Origin: Actinobacteria bacterium UBA7422
GTDB taxonomy: Bacteria; Actinomycetota; Actinomycetes; S36-B12
Direction of reading: 5' to 3'
Assembly (NCBI GenBank): GCA_002469525.1
Contig: DKME01000050.1
Coordinates: 7,912-29,353 of the forward strand
Length of the DNA stretch: 21,442 nt
Shown: in pieces, positions 13,735-21,442 of the stretch
How positions within the stretch are numbered: the stretch's first letter is position 1
Layout of the letters: every line of letters starts with the position of its first letter
Notes under the pieces: generated by a model
Seen by the model: the letters and a program-made list of their open reading frames with translations, nothing else
Databases searched by the model: none
Told to the model about the DNA's origin: nothing
Made by a program: the position numbers and the translations under genes

Positions 13735-16700
13735 CCCCGTTAATCAGGTCACGACTCAACACATCCATTGACGTGGTGGGACAGACCGACTTGTAGGAGC
13801 AGTAACGGCATGAGGGATTCACTCGCGGAAAGAACGCTTCAGTACGAATTATCTCGGCAGCTTGGCCAAGTTTTACTTCAATCCACGTCGGTGTCTCGCT
13901 AAAATTAATGGCTTCCTGGGGTTGAACCCTTGCCTCGGATGCGTCAACTCGAAGTTGAACAAGGGCAGCCCCAACTGGGATAGTTTCCTGCTGGGAAAAG
14001 TCCGCAGTCACCTCGCAGTCTTGTTGGTCCCGTAGCAGCAGTTGGTAGATTCCTAGTTGTCCGTTTTCGGTAATTTCAGCCTTGCTTGGAGGGTTCTTCA
14101 CATTTTTGAAATCAATTGCAACAAGCCGACCATTGTCGTCTATTTCAATTCGGTCGAGAATGCCGCTAAGTTCAATGGCCTCTTGTTTGCCACTAGGAGT
14201 CGTTACGGTTAGTTCCGTCCTATATTCGCCTTCTGCCTCCTTGAAGACGCGCGGAGTGAGATTGTGGTAGTTGAGAAAAAGCTCGGCCGCCTTGTAGGCC
14301 TGCACGAGATCCGCCTGGGACTGCCAATCTGCCTCGTAGGCCAAAGCCTGCCACGAGCCATTAATTAATTCTCGGATTTGTTGCTCATCCTGTGACAGTT
14401 CGCCCTTGGCAACAAACTCCGCAATCGCGTGCACGATACTGCCAAATGCGGTTGCCGAACCGCGGGATACTTGTGCTTTGGCCTCTCGGTCCAGAAACCA
14501 CTTCAGAGGACACTGAAGGAGGGAGTCCAGTGAGCTTCCCGACATTTTGATTGGCTTGTGTGCTGGCCGCACTGGTCGCTGTGACTGCGAAATTGGGGTC
14601 AGGCCCCACCAAGTTCCCGGGCTGACGCTAGGGCCCATGTCAGCCAGTATCGCGCCCGCTCTGGATTTCAGTTCCGTGCTGGCGTACGGGTCTGCAAGTG
14701 TGCGGCGCAGATCTGCAGCCAGTCCCGACCAACTTGACCGATTCTTTGGGTATCCGGCGACTACAACCGGCGTGACCCCCGTTCCGACGACGTCGCCGAT
14801 AAAGCGACTGGGCTGGTCCCCGCCCTCGCCTCCTTGATCAATACATGTCAGGGTCAAGGCTTCCTTGGCTCTCGTGCACGCGACATAGAACAAATTGCGT
14901 TCCTCGCGCAACAAGGCGACGGGATTCAGCGCAAGGTGTGAACTACCGACACCGATTTCTTCGGCTTTCAACAGGCTTCCGCGAGCAACCAGATTTGGCC
15001 AAATGCCTTCTTCTAGCCCAACCAACCACACTCGGTCCCACTCGCGACCTTTGCTTTGGTGCACGGTCATAACTTGAACTGCATCGGCGCGAAGCCCTCT
15101 CGCGGCAACGGGCTCTGCGGGCAGACTTTGAAACTTAAGTTGGGTGAGAAAGTTGTCAATTCCTGCATTCGAACGTTCAGCAAATCGCGCCGCAGCATCA
15201 AAGAGTGCCATGATCGAATCTAGGTCGTGGTGCGCCGGGGCACTGTGCGAAAGCGCGGCGCTCTGCAGTCGTTGCGGCCAGCCGTGTGGAAACTTCTCCC
15301 CGCCAGTCCAGGCGGTCCACACAATCTCACTGACCGGGGTATCTGATGCGATTTCGCGGTGAAGCTGTGCGACTAGACCGACAATTGGTTTCAGACGCGC
15401 ATCGAGTTCGTCTAGATTGGCTTCACCCTTACTCGTTCCAGCAATGAGTTCCTTGATCAATTGGGCCGAAGCAACGTGAGGTTCCACGATCCGCAAGGCG
15501 CGGCCCAGTCGACGCATGTCACTTGCATCAAGGCCGCATATAGGTCCAGTTAAGAGATCCGCAACAGAAGCTGGGCTCGCTTTTTCCGGATCTTCCGCGA
15601 TTGACAGGAGTCCCAGCAATACTTGCACGGCGGGCTCATCTTTCAAGGCAATTTCGTCGGTGGCTACAACGACAGGTACACCCGCGCGGTTCAATGCACG
15701 AGTAATGAGCGGTATATCCGAGCGTGCGCGCCCAATGACAGCCATGGAATTCCATGGAACGTTTTCCAGCATGTGCGAGTTGTAGATACCCTCGGCGACA
15801 AAAGCGGCACGTGCGTTGCGAGACGCGTATTTATTTATCTTCACCGAACCTGCGCCTGCAAAATACTGCGTGTAACCCACGGCTGATTGGCCCTTAGCAC
15901 CAAATGGAGCCGTGGCTGCAGCCGCAATCTCGGGACCAAAACGCCAAGAATCAGTGAGTTGAAAATGAGTGGAGTGCGCAAACTCTGCCTCAAATCCCAG
16001 AGCCATATCTGTTTCAGATCCACGAAAACCAAAAACACTTTCATGTGGATTACCCACGGCTACAAGTACCGTGGCTCTCTGGGAGATTACCGCTAGTAAT
16101 TGTCGGTGCAGCGGTCCCACTTCTTGGTATTCGTCGATATAAACATGGGATATGTGTGAAAGCACTGGAGAGCTGGGCGCCAATGTGATCGCGGCCAGGA
16201 GAAGCGAGTTGTAGTCCATAACATTTTCGAGGGCCATGACCTGGGTGTCGTTGGTCGCGATATGTCCGGCAATTTCCCACTCGGGGCGACCTTCTTGCTC
16301 ACCGAGCGTAATGAGGTCGGCCCCGGTTAACTGCAATTCCTTGAGTCGCGCGATCACATTGCGCACTTCACGGGCGAAACTTTGGGTCTTGGCAGCACCC
16401 CGCAACGAGGAGGGCCACTCGATTCCCGCCCCGGAACTCGTGTGATCTGCCAGCACACCGGCGATCAGTTGCCGGATTCTCGCTTCTTCTTCCGCACCAG
16501 AAAGCAACCTGGGCAACTCTGGTCGCTCAAGATTAGAAGTGGACACTGACCCCATCACGATTAAGTATGCGAGAGCGTGAAAAGTTCCGATATATGGAAG
16601 AACAATTCCCGACGTACGAGCAGCAAGGCTTTCCTTGAATTCGCGGACCGCGGACTTCCCGTAGGTGAGGACGAGAATCTCTCGGGCCGGCACTCCTTCT

Positions 16701-16888
16701 CGGAGTCGCTGCTCGACCGAACTGATGAGTGTGGTGGTTTTCCCTGCCCCTGCCGAACCGAGAACCAAATTTCTCCCCGAAAGCAGATCGATCACGGCCT
16801 GCTGGGCAGGGTTGACGTGAATCGATGGGGCCATGGGTTGCTCACTGTTGAGTTCCCAGTTGAGTTCCCAGGTCGCCTCCGCTCGCAT
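13706..16888 (-). CDS. adnB: AdnB-like helicase-nuclease subunit (UvrD motor plus Fe-S nuclease)
   Basis: The 1,060-residue product has motor motif I GSAGAGKT (44-51), motif II IDEYQE (250-255), TVHQSKGREWDRV and FYVACTRAKEAL. Motif III is unusual: GNPHESVFGFRG (278-289) where the family has GDPDQ. The C-terminal nuclease keeps ILDRIE (Asp912) and AIDFKN (Asp926, Lys928), with Cys793 and CRYCSYKSVC (Cys1027, 1030, 1036) for the Fe-S cluster of the AddB/AdnB type. AdnB works with AdnA in DNA end resection. A DNA-damage-type promoter lies directly before the ATG at 16888, so the message is probably leaderless. The first 18 residues include WELNWELN from a 12-bp tandem repeat; an internal ATG at 16834 (MAPSIHVNP) is an alternative start and fits the family better. 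The gene starts the adnBA operon. Confidence 0.92.
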   Translation of the reverse strand: MRAEATWELNWELNSEQPMAPSIHVNPAQQAVIDLLSGRNLVLGSAGAGKTTTLISSVEQRLREGVPAREILVLTYGKSAVREFKESLAARTSGIVLPYIGTFHALAYLIVMGSVSTSNLERPELPRLLSGAEEEARIRQLIAGVLADHTSSGAGIEWPSSLRGAAKTQSFAREVRNVIARLKELQLTGADLITLGEQEGRPEWEIAGHIATNDTQVMALENVMDYNSLLLAAITLAPSSPVLSHISHVYIDEYQEVGPLHRQLLAVISQRATVLVAVGNPHESVFGFRGSETDMALGFEAEFAHSTHFQLTDSWRFGPEIAAAATAPFGAKGQSAVGYTQYFAGAGSVKINKYASRNARAAFVAEGIYNSHMLENVPWNSMAVIGRARSDIPLITRALNRAGVPVVVATDEIALKDEPAVQVLLGLLSIAEDPEKASPASVADLLTGPICGLDASDMRRLGRALRIVEPHVASAQLIKELIAGTSKGEANLDELDARLKPIVGLVAQLHREIASDTPVSEIVWTAWTGGEKFPHGWPQRLQSAALSHSAPAHHDLDSIMALFDAAARFAERSNAGIDNFLTQLKFQSLPAEPVAARGLRADAVQVMTVHQSKGREWDRVWLVGLEEGIWPNLVARGSLLKAEEIGVGSSHLALNPVALLREERNLFYVACTRAKEALTLTCIDQGGEGGDQPSRFIGDVVGTGVTPVVVAGYPKNRSSWSGLAADLRRTLADPYASTELKSRAGAILADMGPSVSPGTWWGLTPISQSQRPVRPAHKPIKMSGSSLDSLLQCPLKWFLDREAKAQVSRGSATAFGSIVHAIAEFVAKGELSQDEQQIRELINGSWQALAYEADWQSQADLVQAYKAAELFLNYHNLTPRVFKEAEGEYRTELTVTTPSGKQEAIELSGILDRIEIDDNGRLVAIDFKNVKNPPSKAEITENGQLGIYQLLLRDQQDCEVTADFSQQETIPVGAALVQLRVDASEARVQPQEAINFSETPTWIEVKLGQAAEIIRTEAFFPRVNPSCRYCSYKSVCPTTSMDVLSRDLINGGENGDDSFN
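16848..16871. repeat. Perfect 12-bp tandem repeat in the adnB 5' end
   Basis: Two exact copies of TTGAGTTCCCAG lie back to back at 16848-16859 and 16860-16871. In the adnB frame they encode WELN twice. Being a multiple of three, the duplication keeps the frame. It probably arose by slippage and could vary in copy number between strains. Confidence 0.95.
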
Positions 16889-16894
16889 GAGCTA

Positions 16895-16917
16895 TGAATA
16901 CCATGCTGCACTGACAA
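16895..16917 (-). promoter_or_regulatory. RecA-NDp/PafBC-type DNA-damage promoter of adnBA
   Basis: On the minus strand TTGTCAGTG (16917-16909) is a nine-of-nine match to the TTGTCRGTG element described for LexA-independent damage-inducible promoters of mycobacteria. It is followed by exactly eight bases and then TATTCA (16900-16895), one mismatch from TANNNT. Six more bases lead to the ATG at 16888, so transcription should begin at the start codon. The PafBC activator is the known regulator of this class; whether it acts here is inferred. Confidence 0.65.
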
Positions 16918-16943
16918 TTACCCCACTGTGACACGATTACCTA

Positions 16944-19403
16944 GTGGCGCCCGACTCGGATTCAGCAATTGAAACTGAGTTCACCTTGGCCGGTCCCATT
17001 CCTTACATCCCGACTGAATCCACGAAAGCGCCGGCCCCAAACAATGGCGTAAACCCTCCAATTATTTATGACGGCGCTATTAAGAAACGAATTCGTCGCC
17101 CACTTGACCTAGCTCGATTTGCCGTGGCAATCTCACTTGTTTTAGGAACAATCGCTTTGGGCTACTTTGCAACTAGCACCACGGCCGGCCTCGATACCGA
17201 TATTGAAGGTGGAGTTGCCCTTTTACCATCACTCGTCGTTTTGGCACTAAATGTAGTTGGCGGAATCGGCTCATTGGGACTTCCTATTGCTGGATCAATC
17301 AGTTTGATTGTGCGCCGAAGGCTTCGCCAGTTATTTGATTCCCTGGTGGCCCTCTTCTTGGCGGTCACGGTTCTATCGATTGTGTCAATCGTGATTGGTG
17401 GATTGGACAACCCTCGACTCCTCATAGCTATGGCAGGTTCAACCAGCAGTGCGAATGGTTCCACCGCGCCGATTCTCGGCGGTATCTTGGCCTTCATCAC
17501 TGTTGCTCGACTTATGAGTCGCCGCCCTTGGAACGTGCTCTCCAGCGTCGTCATGGTCTCGCTGATCTTGGTAACGCTCTTGAGTTCAGGAATCGCACTC
17601 GCGGGTATTGGATTTTCTCTCGCCGTTGGTTGGGCAATCGGACTACTTACCCGTTATGCACTGGGCACCTCAACCACCAGACCCAGCGGCGCCGCGGTCG
17701 CTGCCGCTATGGAACGTGGTGGATACCCGATCACCGAATTGAGGATTGCCAACCTCACTAGCCGGGGACGCCGCTACAGCGCGATCACACGAAATGGCGA
17801 TCCCCTCCGCATCACCATTTTGGACCGAGACTTAGAAGGGGCCGGGCTGGTAAATGCCGCCTGGACCAGCCTTCGGTTGCGCGATGAGCCGGGTAAAGGG
17901 GCCTTCAACCTGCGCAAAGCGGTTGAACATGCGGCCTTGGTTGCCTACGCGGCTCAGGCTGCCGGTGCACCTGTACCTCGACTTCTCTTAGCCACTGAAG
18001 TTGGCCCAGACTCGGTGGCATTGGTGTACCAACAGATCCCCGGTACACCATTTAACGAATTAACCGATATCACTGATACCGAGCTCGACAGCGCTTGGCG
18101 GGCGATCCGAACACTGCACGAACACCAGATGAGTCACCGCGCGCTTTCTAGCAGACATTTACTGCGCGGGCCTGAAAACAGCACGTGGCTGTTGGGCACC
18201 GACCAAGGGTCCATTGCTGCAAGTGACGTAGCGATCCGCTTGGATCTGGCCGAACTCTTATGTTCACTTGCCATGCTGACCTCGGTTGAACGCAGTGTTT
18301 CTTCGGCTCGGCGAGTGCTCGGCAGTGACGCAATTGCCCGCGCGCTACCAGCGCTACAACCAGTGGCACTTTCACCGGGGACCCGCAAAGCACTTCGCAA
18401 ACATAAAGGCATGATCATCGCCTTGCGTGATGCAATTGTTGAACTTCGCCCTGATGCTGACACGGAACAGATCCAGTTCCAGCGAATCAAACCGCGCACC
18501 CTTGTCATGATTGTGGTCGGAACAATTGCCGGATACGTATTGCTTTCACAACTCACTTCGGTCGATCTAGGTAACCTGTTTAGTACCGCAAATTGGTCAT
18601 GGGTGCTGGGAGCATTTGGATTCAGTTTGATCACCTACGCGGGCGCGGCATGGTCACTATCGGGTTTCGTTCCGGAAAAGTTGTCATTTGGTCGCACAGT
18701 GCTAGCACAGGTTGCCGGAGACTTCGCAACGTTGGTCTCTCCACCGGCGCTGGGTGCAATCGCGATAAATGTTCGCTACCTGCAAAAATCCGGTCTGCAC
18801 CCGGCTCTTGCGGCCGCAAGTGTTGGGGTCTCACAGGTCGCGGCTTTCGCAACGCACATTGGCCTGCTGCTCGCTTTCGGTATCGCCGCAGGTACACAAG
18901 CCGACTTCACGTTTGATCCACCGATATGGGCAGTCGTTGGCGTCGCTGCGGTTGCGGTGATCCTGTTGGCGCTCCTTGCAGTTTCCGCTGTGCGACGGTT
19001 GATCAGCAAAAGGATCGGGCCGTTGATCAAAGAAGTTGTCCCTCGCATGGTCACGATCGCCCAACGACCTACAAAACTCCTCGAAGGAATCGGCGGCATC
19101 CTGCTACTAAACCTGGCGTACGTTGGGGTGCTCTATGCGTGCGTTCAAGCATTTGATGGAAGTCTTAGCATTGCGGTTGTCGCAGTGGTCTATCTTGCTG
19201 GCGCAACAATTGGTCAGGCAGCGCCCACTCCGGGTGGACTCGGTGCGGTTGAAGCGGCACTGGCAGCCGGACTGACCGCCGCCGGTCTAGACGCGGGTCT
19301 TGCTGTCTCAGCCGTGCTGCTCTACCGATTGTTGACTTTCTGGCTACCAACCCTGCCAGGATACTGGTCGTTTAATTACTTAACCAAAAAGAACTTGCTC
19401 TAA
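16944..19403 (+). CDS. Membrane protein: pseudokinase-like domain fused to a lysylphosphatidylglycerol-synthase-type (UPF0104/AglD) flippase-like domain
   Basis: This 819-residue protein has three parts. Residues about 60-240 hold six or seven hydrophobic segments. Residues about 255-480 are soluble and align with the kinase-like domain found in related actinobacterial proteins, but the expected catalytic residues are gone: Thr291 stands where the ATP-binding Lys should be, HRALSSRH (398-405) replaces HRDxxxxN, and WLLGTDQG (415-422) replaces the DFG region. Residues about 500-815 form the polytopic domain of the lysylphosphatidylglycerol synthase transmembrane family, with APTPGGLGAVEAAL as its signature. 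No aminoacyl-transfer domain follows, so lipid flipping or transport is more likely than lysyl transfer. The GTG at 16944 lacks a Shine-Dalgarno; CTGACA at 16911-16916 and GATTAC at 16935-16940 are a weak promoter candidate shared with the divergent adnB region. The stop overlaps that of moeZ. Confidence 0.85.
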   Translation: MAPDSDSAIETEFTLAGPIPYIPTESTKAPAPNNGVNPPIIYDGAIKKRIRRPLDLARFAVAISLVLGTIALGYFATSTTAGLDTDIEGGVALLPSLVVLALNVVGGIGSLGLPIAGSISLIVRRRLRQLFDSLVALFLAVTVLSIVSIVIGGLDNPRLLIAMAGSTSSANGSTAPILGGILAFITVARLMSRRPWNVLSSVVMVSLILVTLLSSGIALAGIGFSLAVGWAIGLLTRYALGTSTTRPSGAAVAAAMERGGYPITELRIANLTSRGRRYSAITRNGDPLRITILDRDLEGAGLVNAAWTSLRLRDEPGKGAFNLRKAVEHAALVAYAAQAAGAPVPRLLLATEVGPDSVALVYQQIPGTPFNELTDITDTELDSAWRAIRTLHEHQMSHRALSSRHLLRGPENSTWLLGTDQGSIAASDVAIRLDLAELLCSLAMLTSVERSVSSARRVLGSDAIARALPALQPVALSPGTRKALRKHKGMIIALRDAIVELRPDADTEQIQFQRIKPRTLVMIVVGTIAGYVLLSQLTSVDLGNLFSTANWSWVLGAFGFSLITYAGAAWSLSGFVPEKLSFGRTVLAQVAGDFATLVSPPALGAIAINVRYLQKSGLHPALAAASVGVSQVAAFATHIGLLLAFGIAAGTQADFTFDPPIWAVVGVAAVAVILLALLAVSAVRRLISKRIGPLIKEVVPRMVTIAQRPTKLLEGIGGILLLNLAYVGVLYACVQAFDGSLSIAVVAVVYLAGATIGQAAPTPGGLGAVEAALAAGLTAAGLDAGLAVSAVLLYRLLTFWLPTLPGYWSFNYLTKKNLL

Positions 19404-20539
19404 CCTGCTCCTGCCACCCAATCGATATAACCGCCGCCGTAATGCCGCACCTGTGAAAATCCTCGTGCGGCGAGCTCTCGCAAGAGATACTCGGAACGGA
19501 CACCAGCCTGGCAGTACAGAATGATTTCGCCCGTAATGCTCGGGTCGCTGTGTGCTGCGATGCCGAAGCTTTCTACATCAAATGTTGACAATGGACGGTT
19601 GACCGAACCGGGAATCAAACCATGAATCAGTTCGTATTCTTCACGGATATCAATCAACTCGAAGGCGGCCTCGCCACGCGCCCGTGCATTAAGCAACGCA
19701 ACCAATTCGCTTCTGTCGATACGCTCGCCCGGTTGGTTACCAGAACACAGTGCAACGTAATCCACCAATTCGGTGATGGTGGGCGTATCTCCGCACAGCG
19801 AACAACCCGGGTCGCGTGCGACCATAACATGTTCCACACTGGCATTTAACGCGTCAAAAATCGCAATCCGGCCGCTGAGGACATCGCCCACGCCCAGAAT
19901 AATTTTGAGTGCTTCGCTCACCTGCATCGAACCAATCACTCCACAAATTGCACCGAATACACCAGCATCTGCGCAGTTGGGAACCGTTCCCGGCTCAGGT
20001 GGAATTGGGTACACACAGCGATAGCACGGCCCCTCGGCCCACCCGAAAACGCTGACCTGTCCGTCAAAGCGCAGCACCGATCCCCACACATATGGCTTGC
20101 CCTCGAGAAAACAGGCGTCATTGAGTAAATACCGGGTTGCGAAATTATCTGAGCCGTCCACAACCAGATCGAATTGACTCACTATTTCGCGAGCATTGTC
20201 TCGTCCAATAGGTGTGTCAAAAACTTCAATACCAATGGAACTGTTGAGATTCTTCATTGCCGCTTCCGCAGACGCAACCTTGGAACTACCTATTGTTGAT
20301 TCCGTGTGAATGATCTGTCGCTGCAAATTGCTCAGCTCCACGACATCAAACTCAATGATTCCAATCGTGCCCACGCCTGCGGCAGCTAAGTACAACAATG
20401 CCGGTGAACCCAGTCCGCCCGCACCCACCACAAGCACGCGCGCCTTACCGAGCTTGTGTTGCCCCAATTCACCTACCTGCTCCATTGATATATGCCTGCT
20501 ATACCTGCGTTGGGACAACGGATCTAATGGCATACTCAT
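19400..20539 (-). CDS. moeZ: Adenylyltransferase/sulfurtransferase MoeZ (MoeB-type E1 plus rhodanese)
   Basis: The 379-residue product has an E1-like domain followed by a rhodanese domain, the MoeZ/MOCS3 layout. Visible are the nucleotide loop GAGGLG (39-44), Asp65 and Arg74 in FDVVELSNLQR, Lys87, and Asp128/Asp131 in DGSDN. Zinc is bound by CYRC (172-175) and CSLC (246-249). Cys189 in VPNCADAG is the E1 catalytic-loop cysteine, and Cys343 in LYCQAGVRS is the rhodanese sulfur carrier. MoeZ adenylates and then thiolates the C terminus of small sulfur-carrier proteins (MoaD- and CysO-like) for molybdopterin and cysteine synthesis. The ATG at 20539 overlaps the stop of the upstream glutamate dehydrogenase as ATGA, so the two are probably one operon; an ATG at 20533 is also possible. 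The 3' end overlaps the convergent membrane gene by four bases. Confidence 0.95.
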   Translation of the reverse strand: MSMPLDPLSQRRYSRHISMEQVGELGQHKLGKARVLVVGAGGLGSPALLYLAAAGVGTIGIIEFDVVELSNLQRQIIHTESTIGSSKVASAEAAMKNLNSSIGIEVFDTPIGRDNAREIVSQFDLVVDGSDNFATRYLLNDACFLEGKPYVWGSVLRFDGQVSVFGWAEGPCYRCVYPIPPEPGTVPNCADAGVFGAICGVIGSMQVSEALKIILGVGDVLSGRIAIFDALNASVEHVMVARDPGCSLCGDTPTITELVDYVALCSGNQPGERIDRSELVALLNARARGEAAFELIDIREEYELIHGLIPGSVNRPLSTFDVESFGIAAHSDPSITGEIILYCQAGVRSEYLLRELAARGFSQVRHYGGGYIDWVAGAG

Positions 20540-21442
20540 GTCGCTTGAGCCACCAAGTTCCGCAGGACTCGCAAACCAACCGAGAGTGTTGCAAGGTCAA
20601 TGTCCTCGACTTGGAGAATTTCATCGAGAGTTGAGCGGGTACGAGCGACACCTTCCGCTCGCTTCTCCTCCCACCGCGAGATTCGACCGGTCGCACTACC
20701 ACTTTCGGTCGCCGCGTACACCCCGCCCGTTAACTCGGCAATCACCGAATACAGGTCAGATCGCAGGGCCTGCCGTGCCAATGCGGTCCAACGGTCACCC
20801 CGGGGCAGCCCCGTGATGCGCACGAGCAGTTGATCCACGTCAAAATGCTCCGACAACTCGAAATACAATTCAATAACCTCGGTCATGTCAGCATCAAGTG
20901 CGCGCGACAATTCGGTGATATCGAGCAGCGAGAACACATCGAGGCCACTCGCGGCTTGGTCAGCAATTTCCTTGGGTGAACCGGCGTCAATGAACCGTTG
21001 CGAGAGCCTTTCAAATCTCTCGGACTCTTGCCCACGAAGCGCTTTGGGAACTCCACCCGAGAACTCTCGAACACTCTGGGCAAAGCCTGCAATTTCCGAG
21101 TCGATATCAATACCCGAACCGCGATTCTGTAAGAACCACCGGGCTGAACGATCCAATAGCCGGCGCACTTCAAGGTGAAGTGCCGTCCGAGCCCGCGCAG
21201 AAACATTCTCTGGAAGTGTGTTGATCCCGTGCCATAGGGCAGGAATTCCAAAGACTTGCATCGCCGCATAGGCCGCCTTAACAACCTCGACTGTACTAGC
21301 ACCGGTCTCCTCGATTGCGCGGAAAACAAAGGTGACCCCACCGATATTAATCAACTCGTTAGCCAACACAGTGTTCGCAATTTCAGCGCGAAGTGAATGC
21401 GTCAAAATCTCTGCGTGGAAACGTTGCCGAATGACTTGAGGA
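20536..21442 (-). CDS. NAD-specific glutamate dehydrogenase, large (GDH-180) type, C-terminal end (partial)
   Basis: The minus strand is open to the right edge, about 302 codons before a TGA at 20536. A TTG at 21405 is not the start: the codons before it continue the family sequence (PQVIRQRFHAEIL) and lead into RAEIANTVLANELINIGG and TFVFRAIEETGAS, a hallmark of the C-terminal helical domain of the large NAD-glutamate dehydrogenases. DQLLVRITGLPRGDRWTALAR and the following arginine-rich helices complete that domain. The enzyme deaminates glutamate to 2-oxoglutarate and ammonia; the catalytic dehydrogenase part lies outside the window. Full-length members reach about 1,600 residues. The stop overlaps the moeZ start. 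Confidence 0.92.
   Translation of the reverse strand, partial: PQVIRQRFHAEILTHSLRAEIANTVLANELINIGGVTFVFRAIEETGASTVEVVKAAYAAMQVFGIPALWHGINTLPENVSARARTALHLEVRRLLDRSARWFLQNRGSGIDIDSEIAGFAQSVREFSGGVPKALRGQESERFERLSQRFIDAGSPKEIADQAASGLDVFSLLDITELSRALDADMTEVIELYFELSEHFDVDQLLVRITGLPRGDRWTALARQALRSDLYSVIAELTGGVYAATESGSATGRISRWEEKRAEGVARTRSTLDEILQVEDIDLATLSVGLRVLRNLVAQAT

Noticed and set aside
10555..16888. The two large helicase-nucleases as a phage-defence system.
   Set aside because: Domain order, Fe-S cysteines, gene order and neighbours all fit the housekeeping AdnAB machine, and no defence or mobile genes are nearby.

Overview
The window looks like a chromosomal segment of an actinobacterium (Actinomycetota). 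The evidence is a set of genes typical of that phylum: a mycoredoxin with the CGYC active site (implying mycothiol), a UvrD2 helicase with tetracysteine and HRDC domains, two helicase-nucleases of the AdnB/AdnA type, a zincin-like DUF2342 protein, and a MoeZ protein with a rhodanese tail. From memory, the order (DUF2342, ThiF-like protein, AarF kinase, UvrD2, mycoredoxin, NudC, AdnA, AdnB, MoeZ) parallels the Mycobacterium tuberculosis region around Rv3195-Rv3206c. The base composition by eye is only moderately GC-rich, and genes are packed tightly with overlapping ends, which suits a small-genome, perhaps aquatic, actinobacterium. The order or family cannot be fixed from this sequence.

Layout: positions 1-311 (minus) hold the start of a NUDIX hydrolase that runs off the left edge. 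It is coupled to the DUF2342 gene (315-1670, minus). A 52-residue zinc-ribbon gene (1824-1982, minus), with its own strong ribosome binding site and a terminator, comes next. Then come three plus-strand genes: an M20 metallopeptidase (2216-3514), a degenerate ThiF/TOMM-type E1-like protein (3617-4573) and an AarF/ABC1 kinase (4616-5956). UvrD2 (5937-8024, minus) converges on AarF. Mycoredoxin (8091-8339, plus) diverges from UvrD2 and converges on NudC (8358-9278, minus). A membrane acyltransferase (9342-10586, plus) converges on adnA. The adnB-adnA operon (16888-10555, minus) fills the middle. A membrane protein combining a pseudokinase with a flippase-like domain (16944-19403, plus) diverges from adnB and meets moeZ (19400-20539, minus) at the stop codons. 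The right edge carries the C-terminal end of a large NAD-glutamate dehydrogenase (20536 to beyond 21442, minus), overlapping moeZ by ATGA.

Functionally the core is double-strand-break and helicase repair (UvrD2, AdnA, AdnB) beside thiol redox (mycoredoxin), NAD/RNA-cap turnover (NudC, a second NUDIX protein) and sulfur-carrier activation (MoeZ). The adnB start is preceded by a perfect TTGTCAGTG element with a -10 placed so that transcription would begin at the start codon. This fits the LexA-independent, PafBC-type DNA-damage promoter of actinobacteria. Two other genes (mycoredoxin, acyltransferase) show the same leaderless geometry. No tRNA, rRNA, CRISPR array, insertion sequence or phage gene was seen. 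No gene-free stretch exceeds 300 bases; the longest is 1983-2215, which holds a promoter candidate, a direct repeat and a small hairpin.
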